NCBI GenBank assembly: GCA_017451025.1
Contig: JAFSSM010000032.1
Span: 61,189 to 125,188, forward strand
DNA from: Synergistaceae bacterium
Lineage (GTDB): Bacteria; Synergistota; Synergistia; Synergistales; Aminobacteriaceae
DNA length: 64,000 nt
Direction of reading: 5' to 3'
Position 1 is the stretch's first letter. The number at the start of each line of letters is the position of its first letter. Positions 41,924 to 50,700 of the stretch are shown here, piece after piece. Both the position numbers and the translations under genes were made by a program. Under the pieces are notes generated by a model that worked only from the letters and a program-made list of their open reading frames with translations, was not told the DNA's origin and did not search any database.

Positions 41924-42805
41924 TTAACGCTTCAGCTTCGGGTCAAGTGCATCACGCAGACCGTCGCCCAAAAAGTTCAACGCAAGTATCGTCAGCATTA
42001 TTGCCAGTCCCGGATAAAGAGTCATGTGCGGGTAATCGCGGATATACTGCCGTCCTCCGGAGAGCATTGCTCCCCATTCAGGATTTGGCGGCTGAATGCC
42101 CAGACCGATAAACGACAGCCCCGCCGCATTCAGAATCGCAGAAGCAACGCCCAAAGTAGACTGCACGATTATCGGTGCCATGCTGTTTGGGATAATGTGC
42201 TTGAGGATTATGCGGAGGTCGGAGCTTCCGGCGGCACGTGCGGCCTCGATGAACTCCATGCTCCTTATCGACAGCACTGACCCTCGCACTATTCGCGCAT
42301 ACGTCGGCACTGCGGAAATTCCGACAGCTATCATCAAGTTCATTAGGCTTGGCCCGAGCGCAGCAACTATCGCTATCGCCAGCAATGTCTGCGGAATCGA
42401 CAACAGCACGTCCATCACGCGCATTATGCAGTTGTCGAGCCGTCCGCTGTAGTACCCGGAAATTGCTCCGAGCATTCCGCCGGTGATGAGTGCTATTCCA
42501 ACAGCGATAAACCCTACCTGCAATGACACCCTCGCGCCGTAAATCAGCCTGCTCAAGATGTCGCGCCCGAACTCGTCCGTTCCTAGCCAATGCTGGGCTG
42601 AAGGAGTCTCGAACATGTGCATCAAGTCCTGCTTAATCGGACTGTAAGGCGAAATCACCTCTGCAAAAATTGCGCAGAACACCAGCACAAAGATTATCGC
42701 CAGCCCGAACATCGCAAGCGGACTTTTTGCCAGCCTGAACATCGCATCAGCAAACGGACCTCTCCTTTTGCGCACAAGCTCAGGGATAATTTTTTCGTCT
42801 GTCAT
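41924..42805 (-). CDS. dppC: peptide ABC transporter permease (DppC/OppC)
   Basis: Membrane subunit with an N-terminal cytoplasmic segment followed by six hydrophobic segments. DEFGRDILSRLIYGARVSL and the EAA loop EAARAAGSSDLRIILKHIIP are typical. ATG 42805 follows GGAGG by 8 bases; the frame extends two codons upstream. It has 293 residues. Confidence 0.94.
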   Translation of the reverse strand: MTDEKIIPELVRKRRGPFADAMFRLAKSPLAMFGLAIIFVLVFCAIFAEVISPYSPIKQDLMHMFETPSAQHWLGTDEFGRDILSRLIYGARVSLQVGFIAVGIALITGGMLGAISGYYSGRLDNCIMRVMDVLLSIPQTLLAIAIVAALGPSLMNLMIAVGISAVPTYARIVRGSVLSIRSMEFIEAARAAGSSDLRIILKHIIPNSMAPIIVQSTLGVASAILNAAGLSFIGLGIQPPNPEWGAMLSGGRQYIRDYPHMTLYPGLAIMLTILALNFLGDGLRDALDPKLKR

Positions 42806-42818
42806 ATCCAATTCCTCC

Positions 42819-43748
42819 CTACTTCAATTCTGCCTTGATGCGCGGGTCAATGTACGCATACAGCAAATCCACCAGCAGGTTCACTATGCTGAAGGTTATT
42901 GCGATAAACAGAACTCCTCCCTGCACCATCGGGTAATCGCGGCTCATGATTGCGTTGACCATTAATCTGCCGACACCGGGCACAGCAAATATGCTCTCGG
43001 TAAGAATCGCTCCCGACAACAATTGCCCGAACTGCAGGCCGCAAAGCGTTACGACAGGAATTAGCGCGTTCCTCAGTGCGTGCACACCGATAACGATGCT
43101 CTCCTTCTGCCCCTTTGCGCGGGCTGTTCGTATGTAGTCCGCCCTGATAACCTCAAGCATAGACGAGCGGGTCATTCGCGTAACCATTGAGACACTTTGC
43201 GCGGCGAGTGCCACCGACGGAAGAATCATTGCCTTGAACGTCGAGAACCCCGACGACGGAAGCCACCTCAGCCTCACCGAGAAGAAGAGGATTAACAGCA
43301 GGCCAAGCCAGAACACAGGCATAGACAGCCCTATCATCGCAAAAATCATCGTTATCGTGTCGAACCACGAGTATTGTTTTATCGCAGAAATTATTCCGCA
43401 GGGGATTCCGATTATTATTGCGATTATCATTGCGAACGCAGAGAGCTTCAGCGTGTAGGGAAACGCCGTCATTATCTCCTGCATAACCGGACGCTTCGAG
43501 CTGTAAGACCTGCCTATGTCACCGTGCGCAACCGCCTTCCACACGTAATTTCCGAACTGCACCAGAAACGGATCGTTCAGTCCTTCCTTGTCGCGGAACT
43601 CCTTTATCGCCTCATCGGTCGCCAAATCTCCGAGAACCATTCTTGCGGGGTCGCCGGGCGTGAAGTAGAGCAGTGTGAACACGCAGAATGCAACTCCCAG
43701 CAGGACGGGAATCAGCATCACTATTCGCCGGAAAATATACTTGAGCAT
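42819..43748 (-). CDS. dppB: peptide ABC transporter permease (DppB/OppB)
   Basis: Partner permease of DppC. YIFRRIVMLIPVLLGVAFCV starts the first membrane segment, and TPGDPARMVLG and IRTARAKGQKESIVIGVHAL (EAA loop) are family landmarks. It has 309 residues with six membrane segments. It is separated from dppA by an 88-base gap holding a weak terminator-like hairpin. Confidence 0.95.
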   Translation of the reverse strand: MLKYIFRRIVMLIPVLLGVAFCVFTLLYFTPGDPARMVLGDLATDEAIKEFRDKEGLNDPFLVQFGNYVWKAVAHGDIGRSYSSKRPVMQEIMTAFPYTLKLSAFAMIIAIIIGIPCGIISAIKQYSWFDTITMIFAMIGLSMPVFWLGLLLILFFSVRLRWLPSSGFSTFKAMILPSVALAAQSVSMVTRMTRSSMLEVIRADYIRTARAKGQKESIVIGVHALRNALIPVVTLCGLQFGQLLSGAILTESIFAVPGVGRLMVNAIMSRDYPMVQGGVLFIAITFSIVNLLVDLLYAYIDPRIKAELK

Positions 43749-43777
43749 AAAATCACTTCCTTGTGCGTAAAAATTGA

Positions 43778-43805
43778 CGGCAAGACATTTACTTTTGCCC
43801 TGCCG
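43778..43805 (-). terminator. partial terminator between dppA and dppB
   Basis: On the minus strand CGGCAGGG and TCTTGCCG pair over 8 positions with two G-U pairs, followed by TCAATTTTTACGC. This may lower dppBCDF-pepT expression relative to the receptor gene. Confidence 0.5.
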
Positions 43806-43836
43806 CCGATTGCGTTAATGTTTCCGAACTGTAACC

Positions 43837-45345
43837 CTATTCCTCAAAGTACACGTTCCTGAATGAATGTACCTCGAACGGGTCAACCTCGAAGCCCTTC
43901 ACAATTGTGCGGACACCGGCGATTGCCTCGTCGTTGTTCAGGTAGATCATCGGGAGCTGCTCGTTGATGTAGAGCTGCATATCCTTGTAGACCTGCGCGC
44001 GCTCCTCACCGTCTGGAAGGCTTCTGCCCTTCATGAGCAGTTCGTCGAGTTTCGGGTCAGAAAACGTTGTGTAGTTTGTGCCTGCGTTGGTCTCGAGGAG
44101 TCCTGCTACCGCGTAATCCGGATCGGGCACCGAGAGTCCCCAGCCCAGAAGGAACACGTCGTGCTGTTTCTGCTGTAGGACGTTGAGGTACGCGCCCCAC
44201 TCCTGCTGGATAATATCAGACTGAATGCCCACTTCTGCAAGCTGTGCCTGAATTATCGTAGCCATGTCGATTCTTTCTTTGCGTTCATTTGAACGAATCG
44301 TTAGCTTAAGTTTTGCGGGGTCTACTCCTGCCTCAGCGAACAATGCCTTCGCCTTCTCAACGTCCCTCTCGTGAACAGGAAGCTCGTCGTTGATTGAGTA
44401 CTTGGTTACTGCGGGAATAAGGCTTCTGGGTGTCTGACCGACTCCCCTGAAAACTGCGCGCTGAATGTTCACGGTGTCAAGAAGGGCGAAAATTGCCTGC
44501 CTGACCTTCAGGTTGTCGAAAGGTGCTTTGTGGACGTTGAAGCCCATGTACGTTGTTGACGGAATTACCTTGCGCTGAAGTTCAAGCTCTGGGTTGTCCT
44601 GAATGCGGCCAAGCTCAATTGTCGTTACGGGGTAAGCGATGTCAACTGCGCCGGTCTCAAGCTCAATCGTCCTGTTGGTCGGTTCAGGAATGGAACGCAC
44701 AATCAGTGTCTGGAACTTGGCCTTGTTGCCCCAGTAGTCATCGAAACGCTCAAACGTATAGTGATCTCCTTTTGCCCACTCCTTGAACTTGAACGGGCCG
44801 GTGCCTACAGGATTCATTCCGTAGTCATCGCCGGCGGCCTCGACGACTTTTTTGCAGACGATGTTTCCCCAGCTGTGAACCAGCGACGAGAAGAACGGGT
44901 AATTTACCTTCTTGAGGTGAATGATTACCGTGTAATCGTCAACTATCTCGACGTAATCCAAGTCCTGCGAATACGTGTGAATGTGGCTTCCTGCAGGAGT
45001 ATTCGCGCGTTCGAGCGAGAACTTCACGTCTGCGGCGGTCATTTCGTCGCCGTTGTGGAACTTCACGCCCTTGCGCAGGTACATCTTGTAGGCGGTGTCG
45101 GAGACGAACTCCCATTTTTCGGCAAGGCCGGGCCTGAGCGTTCCGTCAGGATTCAGGAAAATCAATGTGTCGTAGATGTGCGAGCATGCGCGTGATGTCG
45201 GGTAGTCGTTGTGCCCGATCGGGTCAAGCGTCGTTGCGTCGTACTGGTCAGCGACAACAAGTGTATCCTTTGCGAGAGCGGGGAAAGCACCTGCGAGCGA
45301 TAGCACAAGAGCAGATGCGATAAACACAGCTATAAACTTTCTCAA
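43837..45345 (-). CDS. dppA: peptide ABC transporter substrate-binding protein (family 5)
   Basis: Periplasmic peptide receptor. The start is TTG 45345, because AAGGAGG lies 8 bases upstream and translation then opens directly with a signal peptide (RKFIAVFIASALVLSLAGAF). The longer ATG frame would add 23 basic residues in front. The mature part has TLRPGLAEKWEF, YLRKGVKFHNGDEMTAADVK and the end DPFEVHSFRNVYFEE. It has 502 residues. Specificity between di- and oligopeptides is not readable. Confidence 0.93.
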   Translation of the reverse strand: MRKFIAVFIASALVLSLAGAFPALAKDTLVVADQYDATTLDPIGHNDYPTSRACSHIYDTLIFLNPDGTLRPGLAEKWEFVSDTAYKMYLRKGVKFHNGDEMTAADVKFSLERANTPAGSHIHTYSQDLDYVEIVDDYTVIIHLKKVNYPFFSSLVHSWGNIVCKKVVEAAGDDYGMNPVGTGPFKFKEWAKGDHYTFERFDDYWGNKAKFQTLIVRSIPEPTNRTIELETGAVDIAYPVTTIELGRIQDNPELELQRKVIPSTTYMGFNVHKAPFDNLKVRQAIFALLDTVNIQRAVFRGVGQTPRSLIPAVTKYSINDELPVHERDVEKAKALFAEAGVDPAKLKLTIRSNERKERIDMATIIQAQLAEVGIQSDIIQQEWGAYLNVLQQKQHDVFLLGWGLSVPDPDYAVAGLLETNAGTNYTTFSDPKLDELLMKGRSLPDGEERAQVYKDMQLYINEQLPMIYLNNDEAIAGVRTIVKGFEVDPFEVHSFRNVYFEE

Positions 45346-45495
45346 AGTGAAAAGCCTCCTTAAATATCTATTTGGGATGCAGGCCATGATACAGAGATTC
45401 ACATTTTCTGTCAAAACATGCTGTTTATTTTTTAGCGATTATCCCCGATACTTATTCCAAGTACCCGGTATAATAACAGCGAGGGAATGAAGATC

Positions 45496-47127
45496 ATGAT
45501 AATTAACAATAACCTTACGGCGTTATCTGCCCTGAACGTATCGAGAGCAACGGACAATATGCTTCAGAAGTCCGTACAGCCTCTTGCGTCAGGACTGCGC
45601 ATAAATTCAGCCGCCGACGATGCCTCAGGAATAGCCGTCTCCGAAAAAATGCGTTCACAGACTGCCGGCTACTCTATGGCCGTCAGGAACGTACAGGACG
45701 GAATTTCCCTGCTCCAAACCGCTGAAGGAGCACTCGGAGACTCCAACACTATCCTGCAGAGAATGCGCGACCTGTCCGTCCAGTCCGCAAACGACACGCT
45801 TACTTCGCGCGACAGGATACACATTGACGAGGAAGTACAGGCCCTCAAGGGCAAGCTCGATATGGTTTCGGAGAGCACGCAGTTCAACACCAAGAAGCTG
45901 CTTGACGGTACGAGCGGACTCATGTGGTCGTCAAGCGACGTGAACCTCAAGGCCCGCATAAAGGGCGGAGCATCGATTCTCGGCAAGACTGAGGGAAATT
46001 TCAGGCTGGAGATTCACGCTGACCCCGGCCAAGCCCAAGTTCAGAGGAGCAACATTTTCGACGTGGGAAAGCTCACCAGAATCGATGATGCTGACACCGG
46101 AGATTTTCGGGTATTTGCGGAGAACTTGAACACTCTGCGCGACATGAGGGGCTTCTACACTTCGGAGGATACGTTCGTCGTGCAGGAACCGCAGAGCTTG
46201 ACGGTTGTGCAGGGAGACGGAAAAACTGCGGGCATAACTATTTACGGGAATGATACTCTCTACGACGTTGCGGACAAGATAAACTCCGCTGTGTCCGCCT
46301 CACTTGGCCAGGCTGCATATGTCGATGACGCTGGCAAGTTCGGAACAGTCTCGGACATTACGGCGGTCTCTCAGGATAACGGAGAATCTTACAGCCTCAA
46401 GGCCAGCCTGGTAATCAGAAGCGCAGTTCCAGGCAAGGGCGGGGAAATTTTCCTGTCGGGAAGCGACGAGGTAATCTCCGCACTCGGAATGAACACGGTG
46501 CAGGAATCTACGGAGAGCACTTATTCCGTGTCGATATACGATGCAGTTTCGGGAGAAAATCTCGTGTCTGACGTGAAGATTACGGGAAATGTTATGCACG
46601 GGATAATCGGCGACAGCATAGATGTGGAGTTTGACCCTATGACCGCAACTTCGGCCAAGTGGGACGGCGAAAATTACACGCTCACCGGAACAGATGCCTA
46701 CAATGCCGTGATGACCATGAAGAACAGCGGAATAATCTTCCAGGTCGGGACGAATCAGGCTGAAACTTTCGGTGTGCAGTTTGGTGATGTTTCGTCGGAA
46801 GCTCTTGGTGTAAGGGGAGTAAATGTAATGACAAGGGAGCTGGCTTCACGCTCAATAAGCATTATCGACAGGGCGATTGAGGACGTGGTGAAGCAGAGGA
46901 CTCAAATTTCGGCGTATGCTGACTCGCTGGAACACACGGCGGCGAATCTGGCGCAGAGCGGCGGAAATCTCGCGCAGTCTCAGAGCAGAATCACAGACGC
47001 TGACGAGGCAAAGTCAACGCTGAGATTCATAGAGTTCCAGATTTTGAGCAAGGGGCAGGATATGATTCTTGCTGTGGCTAATCAGCAGCCCGAAGCAGTG
47101 TATAGCCTTCTGGGCAACGATAAGTGA
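45496..47127 (+). CDS. fliC: flagellin
   Basis: Filament subunit exported by the flagellar secretion system. The N-terminal D0/D1 domain is MIINNNLTALSALNVSRATD through GISLLQTAEGALGDSNTILQ. The C-terminal D0/D1 is ELASRSISIIDRAIEDVVKQ through LVANQQ-type EFQILSKGQDMILAVANQQ. The middle (~residues 150-420) is variable and has a hook-IN-like motif (GITIYGNDTLYDVADKINSA). ATG 45496 is 9 bases after GAGGGA. It has 543 residues, longer than minimal flagellins. No other flagellar gene is nearby, so it is a solitary transcription unit. Confidence 0.95.
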   Translation: MIINNNLTALSALNVSRATDNMLQKSVQPLASGLRINSAADDASGIAVSEKMRSQTAGYSMAVRNVQDGISLLQTAEGALGDSNTILQRMRDLSVQSANDTLTSRDRIHIDEEVQALKGKLDMVSESTQFNTKKLLDGTSGLMWSSSDVNLKARIKGGASILGKTEGNFRLEIHADPGQAQVQRSNIFDVGKLTRIDDADTGDFRVFAENLNTLRDMRGFYTSEDTFVVQEPQSLTVVQGDGKTAGITIYGNDTLYDVADKINSAVSASLGQAAYVDDAGKFGTVSDITAVSQDNGESYSLKASLVIRSAVPGKGGEIFLSGSDEVISALGMNTVQESTESTYSVSIYDAVSGENLVSDVKITGNVMHGIIGDSIDVEFDPMTATSAKWDGENYTLTGTDAYNAVMTMKNSGIIFQVGTNQAETFGVQFGDVSSEALGVRGVNVMTRELASRSISIIDRAIEDVVKQRTQISAYADSLEHTAANLAQSGGNLAQSQSRITDADEAKSTLRFIEFQILSKGQDMILAVANQQPEAVYSLLGNDK

Positions 47128-47580
47128 TTAAACTCTGACCTTCAGGACTACCTTTCTGACTCTCGCTGGGGTATTGACCGAACATTTGGGCATGTGTGCA
47201 TCTTCAGGCGGAACAACGATAAACTCTCCGGCTTTGAGGAGCACCATGCTGTACTTGTCGGGAGCCTCGAGAAAATAAGTATCACGTTCCGGATGAGCTT
47301 CTGTTATGCTGAGGCCGTCGCGTGAACACACTCCGAAAAACTCTTCTCCTTCAAACACATACTGAACATCAAAAAATTTGTCGTGTGCCTCGAACCTCCT
47401 GGCTTCTACCGGCTGGGTGTTGTAGGTCTGTACGTCAGCGATAACGTCATCACCGAGAACGCGGTATTTTCCGTCGGCGATTGCGGCTATGTCTGTTTCG
47501 GCGAGCCACTTTAAGCCGGCTTTGAGCTTGTCCGCAATGTAGTCGTACTTAGACGCGATAGATAGTTGAGTGTGGAACAT
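47128..47580 (-). CDS. YhcH/YjgK/YiaL family sugar anomerase-like protein
   Basis: Cupin-fold protein of the DUF386 family; some members are N-acetylneuraminate anomerases. It has 150 residues from MFHTQLSIASKYDYI, with ACAGGAGG 10 bases upstream. DVQTYNTQPVEARRFEAHDK, FDVQYVFEGEE and VPPEDAHMPKC contain the conserved His and Glu metal ligands. It is convergent with flagellin with no gap. The specific sugar is unknown. Confidence 0.85.
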   Translation of the reverse strand: MFHTQLSIASKYDYIADKLKAGLKWLAETDIAAIADGKYRVLGDDVIADVQTYNTQPVEARRFEAHDKFFDVQYVFEGEEFFGVCSRDGLSITEAHPERDTYFLEAPDKYSMVLLKAGEFIVVPPEDAHMPKCSVNTPARVRKVVLKVRV

Positions 47581-47688
47581 TGTGATGATACCTCCTGTGA
47601 AATTTTGGGGCGGCGGAAAAAGGAGAACAGCATAGAGTGTGAATATACTGCCCTGCACTCTTTCCGCAAGCATAATCATACACGATAT

Positions 47689-47714
47689 TGTAGTAGAATA
47701 GGCAGGAAATTTTT
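47689..47714 (+). repeat. direct repeat heading TA-like copy 1 (matches 48203-48228)
   Basis: TGTAGTAGAATAGGCAGGAA and the following T-run recur 514 bases downstream at 48203-48228, each time just before an antitoxin-like start. They include the ribosome-site region and a TAGAAT -10-like element. This shows that promoter plus gene pair was duplicated in tandem. Confidence 0.85.
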
Positions 47715-47730
47715 TGCGAAGGTGATAAAC

Positions 47731-47958
47731 ATGAAACTGTATGACGATAACGGCAGAGAAGTAACAAATCCCGCAGTACTTAAGATTCTTGAAGCTGTGA
47801 AGGAACTTGTGCCTAGCTGGGGAGATGAAGAGCCTGACTACTCAGACATCGAGGCTTATGATGACGACGGTGCAAGGATAACTAACCGTACCACTCTTAG
47901 AGCAATTGCTGAGTCTGACAGGATTATAGCTGACTGGGAGAAACGCCATGCCGGATAA
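47731..47958 (+). CDS. antitoxin-like small acidic protein, copy 1
   Basis: A 75-residue acidic protein with AGGTGA 6 bases before its ATG. It contains two copies of a ~25-residue unit: KLYDDNGREVTNPAVLKILE and EAYDDDGARITNRTTLRAIA. It overlaps the following YafQ-like remnant by 11 bases, the usual antitoxin-toxin coupling. The family is not recognised; the antitoxin role is inferred from position and size. Confidence 0.6.
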   Translation: MKLYDDNGREVTNPAVLKILEAVKELVPSWGDEEPDYSDIEAYDDDGARITNRTTLRAIAESDRIIADWEKRHAG

Positions 47959-48200
47959 CAGGAAGCCAGCGGACAGCAAGCGCACTACTCTTCCCCGCGA
48001 TTTCTCAATAGCAGAAGATTTCCGTAAAGATTGGGAAACTTTATCGCGTTCGGGAAAACATGACATGCACCGCCTGAAGGAAGCAATGATGCTCCTTATC
48101 GCCAACGACGGCCCTCTTCCGCCGCATCAATGAGAATTCTGATGAGGGGATAGTCGTATTCATGAGGGCAGGTACACACTCCGAGCTGTTCGGCAAATAA
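47948..48200 (+). pseudogene. YafQ/RelE-like toxin remnant, copy 1, internal deletion
   Basis: The N-terminal part DSKRTTLPRDFSIAEDFRKD plus LSRSGKHDMHRLKEAMMLL fits the start of YafQ-family ribosome-dependent mRNA interferases. The frame stops at 48131-48133 after LPPHQ. In the +1 frame RINENSDEGIVVFMRAGTHS and ELFGK follow directly, which fits the end of YafQ (I-x-x-x-RTGTHSDLF). The middle ~35 residues, with the catalytic His and DHxLxG segment, are deleted. It is probably an inactive remnant. Confidence 0.65.
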
Positions 48201-48245
48201 CATGTAGTAGAATAGGCAGGAAATTTTTGCAGAGGTGATAAATAA

Positions 48246-48515
48246 ATGAAAAATGTGTTTGACCCGGCATTTGAAGTAGAACTTTATGATGATGACGGCA
48301 CAAGGATAACTAGCCCCGATTTTATGCATTCAGTTAGGGAGGCAGAGATAAACATGGCTTATATGAGAGAGGACATACCTGATATTACAGGCAAGAAACT
48401 TTACGACGATGACGGCAACGAAGTAACAAATCCTGCAACATTGAGAGCATTAGCAGAAGCCCAGCAGATTATCAGGGACAGACGTATACGTTGGGGACTG
48501 GCGCATCATGCCTAA
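48246..48515 (+). CDS. antitoxin-like small acidic protein, copy 2
   Basis: An 89-residue paralogue of the copy-1 antitoxin-like protein, with GAGGTGA before its ATG. It again has two YDDDG units: VELYDDDGTRITSPDFMHSV and KKLYDDDGNEVTNPATLRAL. The second unit is closest to the first unit of copy 1, so units were shuffled as well as duplicated. It overlaps the next remnant by 8 bases. Confidence 0.6.
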   Translation: MKNVFDPAFEVELYDDDGTRITSPDFMHSVREAEINMAYMREDIPDITGKKLYDDDGNEVTNPATLRALAEAQQIIRDRRIRWGLAHHA

Positions 48516-48666
48516 CACAAAAAGGACAGCAGACAGCAAGCGCATAATTCTTCCCCGTGACGTAGAAAAATCTGATGATTTTCTCAAGGACTGCGAGAGA
48601 TTATCACGTTCCGGCAAACATGATATGCACCGCCTCAAGGAAGCTATGATGCTCCTCGGCAGGTAA
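48508..48666 (+). pseudogene. YafQ-like toxin remnant, copy 2, C-terminally truncated (52 residues)
   Basis: ATG 48508 lies within the antitoxin-like gene. The product MPNTKRTADSKRIILPRDVE plus LSRSGKHDMHRLKEAMMLL is about 70% identical to copy 1, then stops after GR at 48664. The catalytic C-terminal half is missing. Four bases later an MmeI-like fragment begins, so a deletion or recombination probably fused unrelated genes here. Confidence 0.65.
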
Positions 48667-48670
48667 ACCC

Positions 48671-49588
48671 ATGCAGACCTACATCATCAGCTTCGACAAG
48701 ACAGGTGAAGAATACGTGTTCGGCGACGAGAGATTCGCGCGCTTCTTCCAGGCCTGCCGGAGCGTCTTCCCCATGCTCAAAGGAAGCCAGCCTACGGATG
48801 ACGGAAATTTTTTCATGACTGCCGAAGAACGGGCTGAAGTCCTCAGCAGAGAACCGGGCCTAGAGAAATTCATCAGGAGGGTTTACGGCTCTAAGGAGTT
48901 CATACAGAACATTGAGCGTTACTGCTTCTGGCTCGTCGACGCAACACCTGCAGACATCAAGCACTCGAAGATACTTTACGAACGCGTGAGCAAGGTCAAA
49001 GAGTTCCGCCTGGCCAGCAAAGCAAAGCAGACACGCAAGGACGCGGACATCCCTCACCTGTTCCAGCAGATACGCCAGCCAACGGCAGACTACCTTCTTA
49101 TTCCCAGCGTGTCATCAGAGAAGAGGCAGTATATCCCCATAGGTTATGTGTCCCCTGACGTAATAGTTACCAACCTGGCATTCTCTCTAACAAACGCAAC
49201 CCCCTACCATTTCGGAGTCCTCACCAGCAGTGCACATATGGCATGGATGCGCGTAGTCTGCGGCCGCCTTACGAGCCGGTACCGCTACTCTAACACTATC
49301 GTTTATAACAATTTCGTGTGGCCAAGCTCAGACCCTCACAAGGTCATGAAGATTTTTCACACAGGGAGCGAAATTCTGCGGGCGCGCGAGAAACACCCAG
49401 AGTCATCATTCGCAGACCTTTACGATGAAGTCTCAATGCCCAAAGATTTGCGCGACGCACACCGCGAAAACGACCGCGCAGTCCTCGAAGCATACGGCCT
49501 TCCTGCGGACATGGACGAGTTCCACATAGTAGAGCACCTCGTAAAACTGAACTACGCAATGACGGGCAGGCAATACCCCGAATATTAG
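48671..49588 (+). pseudogene. C-terminal fragment of an MmeI-type DNA methyltransferase (type IIL R-M)
   Basis: 305 residues that match only the C-terminal part of ~900-residue class I SAM methyltransferases of the MmeI/Eco57I type. FPMLKGSQPTDDGNFFMTAE, YIPIGYVSPDVIVTNLAFSL and RLTSRYRYSNTIVYNNFVWP are hallmarks of their target-recognition domain. ESSFADLYDEVSMPKDLRDA follows near the end. The N-terminal nuclease and the SAM motifs (including NPPY) are absent. It sits right after the toxin remnant, without its own ribosome site. Confidence 0.75.
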
Positions 49589-49668
49589 CGTTGCCATAGA
49601 AAATTTTTGCTGTAACATTTACTCACACTAACATACCCACAAAATTTACACACAGGAGGAATCACAAA

Positions 49669-50289
49669 TTGCCCGGCAGGGTTTATCAGTGCTTATCCAA
49701 AATCGGAGAGAGCATAATAGCTAACAAGGACTTCCTCACAGAATTAGACCGCGAAATCGGAGATTCAGATCACGGCATCAACATGGCGCGCGGTTTTCAC
49801 GCAGTGCTCGAGAAAGTTGACCCGGAAGCAGCGGACATCGGAGCATCCCTCAAGAAGGCAGGAATGACTCTGCTCTCGACGGTCGGCGGAGCGTCAGGCC
49901 CTCTCTACGGAACTGCGTACATGGAGGCCGGAAAAGTTCTCGCGGGCAAAACAGAGCTTACAGCTGAGGACATGAAGGCGGCACTTGAGGCGGCAATAGC
50001 TGGCATTCAGAAACGGGGTAAGGCCGTCAAGGGTGAAAAGACAATGTTAGACGCAATCATACCCGCAAGCGAAACATACGCGGCCAAGATTGCGGAGGGT
50101 GCTGACATTGTGAGTGCACTGACGGCGGCGTGCCAGTCTGCCCGTGAAGGCGTGGAGTACACCAAGACCATAATAGCCACGAAGGGACGCGCTAGCTATC
50201 TCGGTGAACGCAGTATAGGCCATCAGGACCCGGGCGCAACGAGCGCAACATTGACCCTCGAAGCAATACGTGATTTTCTCAGGGGGTAG
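49669..50289 (+). CDS. dhaL: dihydroxyacetone kinase subunit DhaL
   Basis: ADP-binding subunit that passes phosphate from DhaM to dihydroxyacetone on DhaK. FLTELDREIGDSDHGINMAR holds the Mg-ADP Asp residues, TLLSTVGGASGPLYGTAYM is the phosphate loop, and IGHQDPGATSATLTLEAI ends the protein. A TTG start is inferred, 9 bases after AGGAGG. It has 206 residues. It is the first gene of a five-gene operon. Confidence 0.94.
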   Translation: MPGRVYQCLSKIGESIIANKDFLTELDREIGDSDHGINMARGFHAVLEKVDPEAADIGASLKKAGMTLLSTVGGASGPLYGTAYMEAGKVLAGKTELTAEDMKAALEAAIAGIQKRGKAVKGEKTMLDAIIPASETYAAKIAEGADIVSALTAACQSAREGVEYTKTIIATKGRASYLGERSIGHQDPGATSATLTLEAIRDFLRG

Positions 50290-50292
50290 CTC

Positions 50293-50688
50293 ATGGTAGG
50301 GATAGTTATTGTTTCTCATAGCTGGAAGATAGCCGAAGGAGTCAAAGACTTGGCCAGAGAGATGGCCCAGAATTTTACGGGGCTTGTCTCAGCTGGGGGG
50401 CTGTCGGATGGCTCGATAGGAACTGACGCGCAGAGAATCGCAGACGCAATCCTTGAAGCTGACTCGGGCGACGGTGTAGTGATTCTCGCGGACATAGGCA
50501 GTTCAATCATGAGTTCTGAGGCCGCGATTGAGCTTCTGGAGGACGAAGGCCAGGAGGTCAATGCGGTGATAGCTGATGCTCCGATAGTTGAGGGGAGTAT
50601 CTGTGCAGTGGTAGAGGCGGCAGGTGGCGGAACGTCTGACTCTGTGCTGAAGGCGGCAGAGGAAGCGCGCGAAGCCAATAAACTATAA
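50293..50688 (+). CDS. dhaM: PTS-dependent dihydroxyacetone kinase phosphotransferase DhaM (EIIA domain)
   Basis: Phosphocarrier that receives phosphate from HPr and rephosphorylates DhaL-ADP. It has 131 residues, the single-domain EIIA-Man type without the HPr/EI fusion of E. coli. VGIVIVSHSWKIAEGVKDLA carries the active His-9, and DGVVILADIGSSIMSSEAAI is the conserved second loop. It follows dhaL by 3 bases. Confidence 0.92.
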   Translation: MVGIVIVSHSWKIAEGVKDLAREMAQNFTGLVSAGGLSDGSIGTDAQRIADAILEADSGDGVVILADIGSSIMSSEAAIELLEDEGQEVNAVIADAPIVEGSICAVVEAAGGGTSDSVLKAAEEAREANKL

Positions 50689-50700
50689 GGAGGAATTATC

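Noticed and set aside
45496..47127. Part of a flagellar gene cluster
   Set aside because: Only flagellin is present; the neighbours are a peptide importer and a YhcH-family gene.
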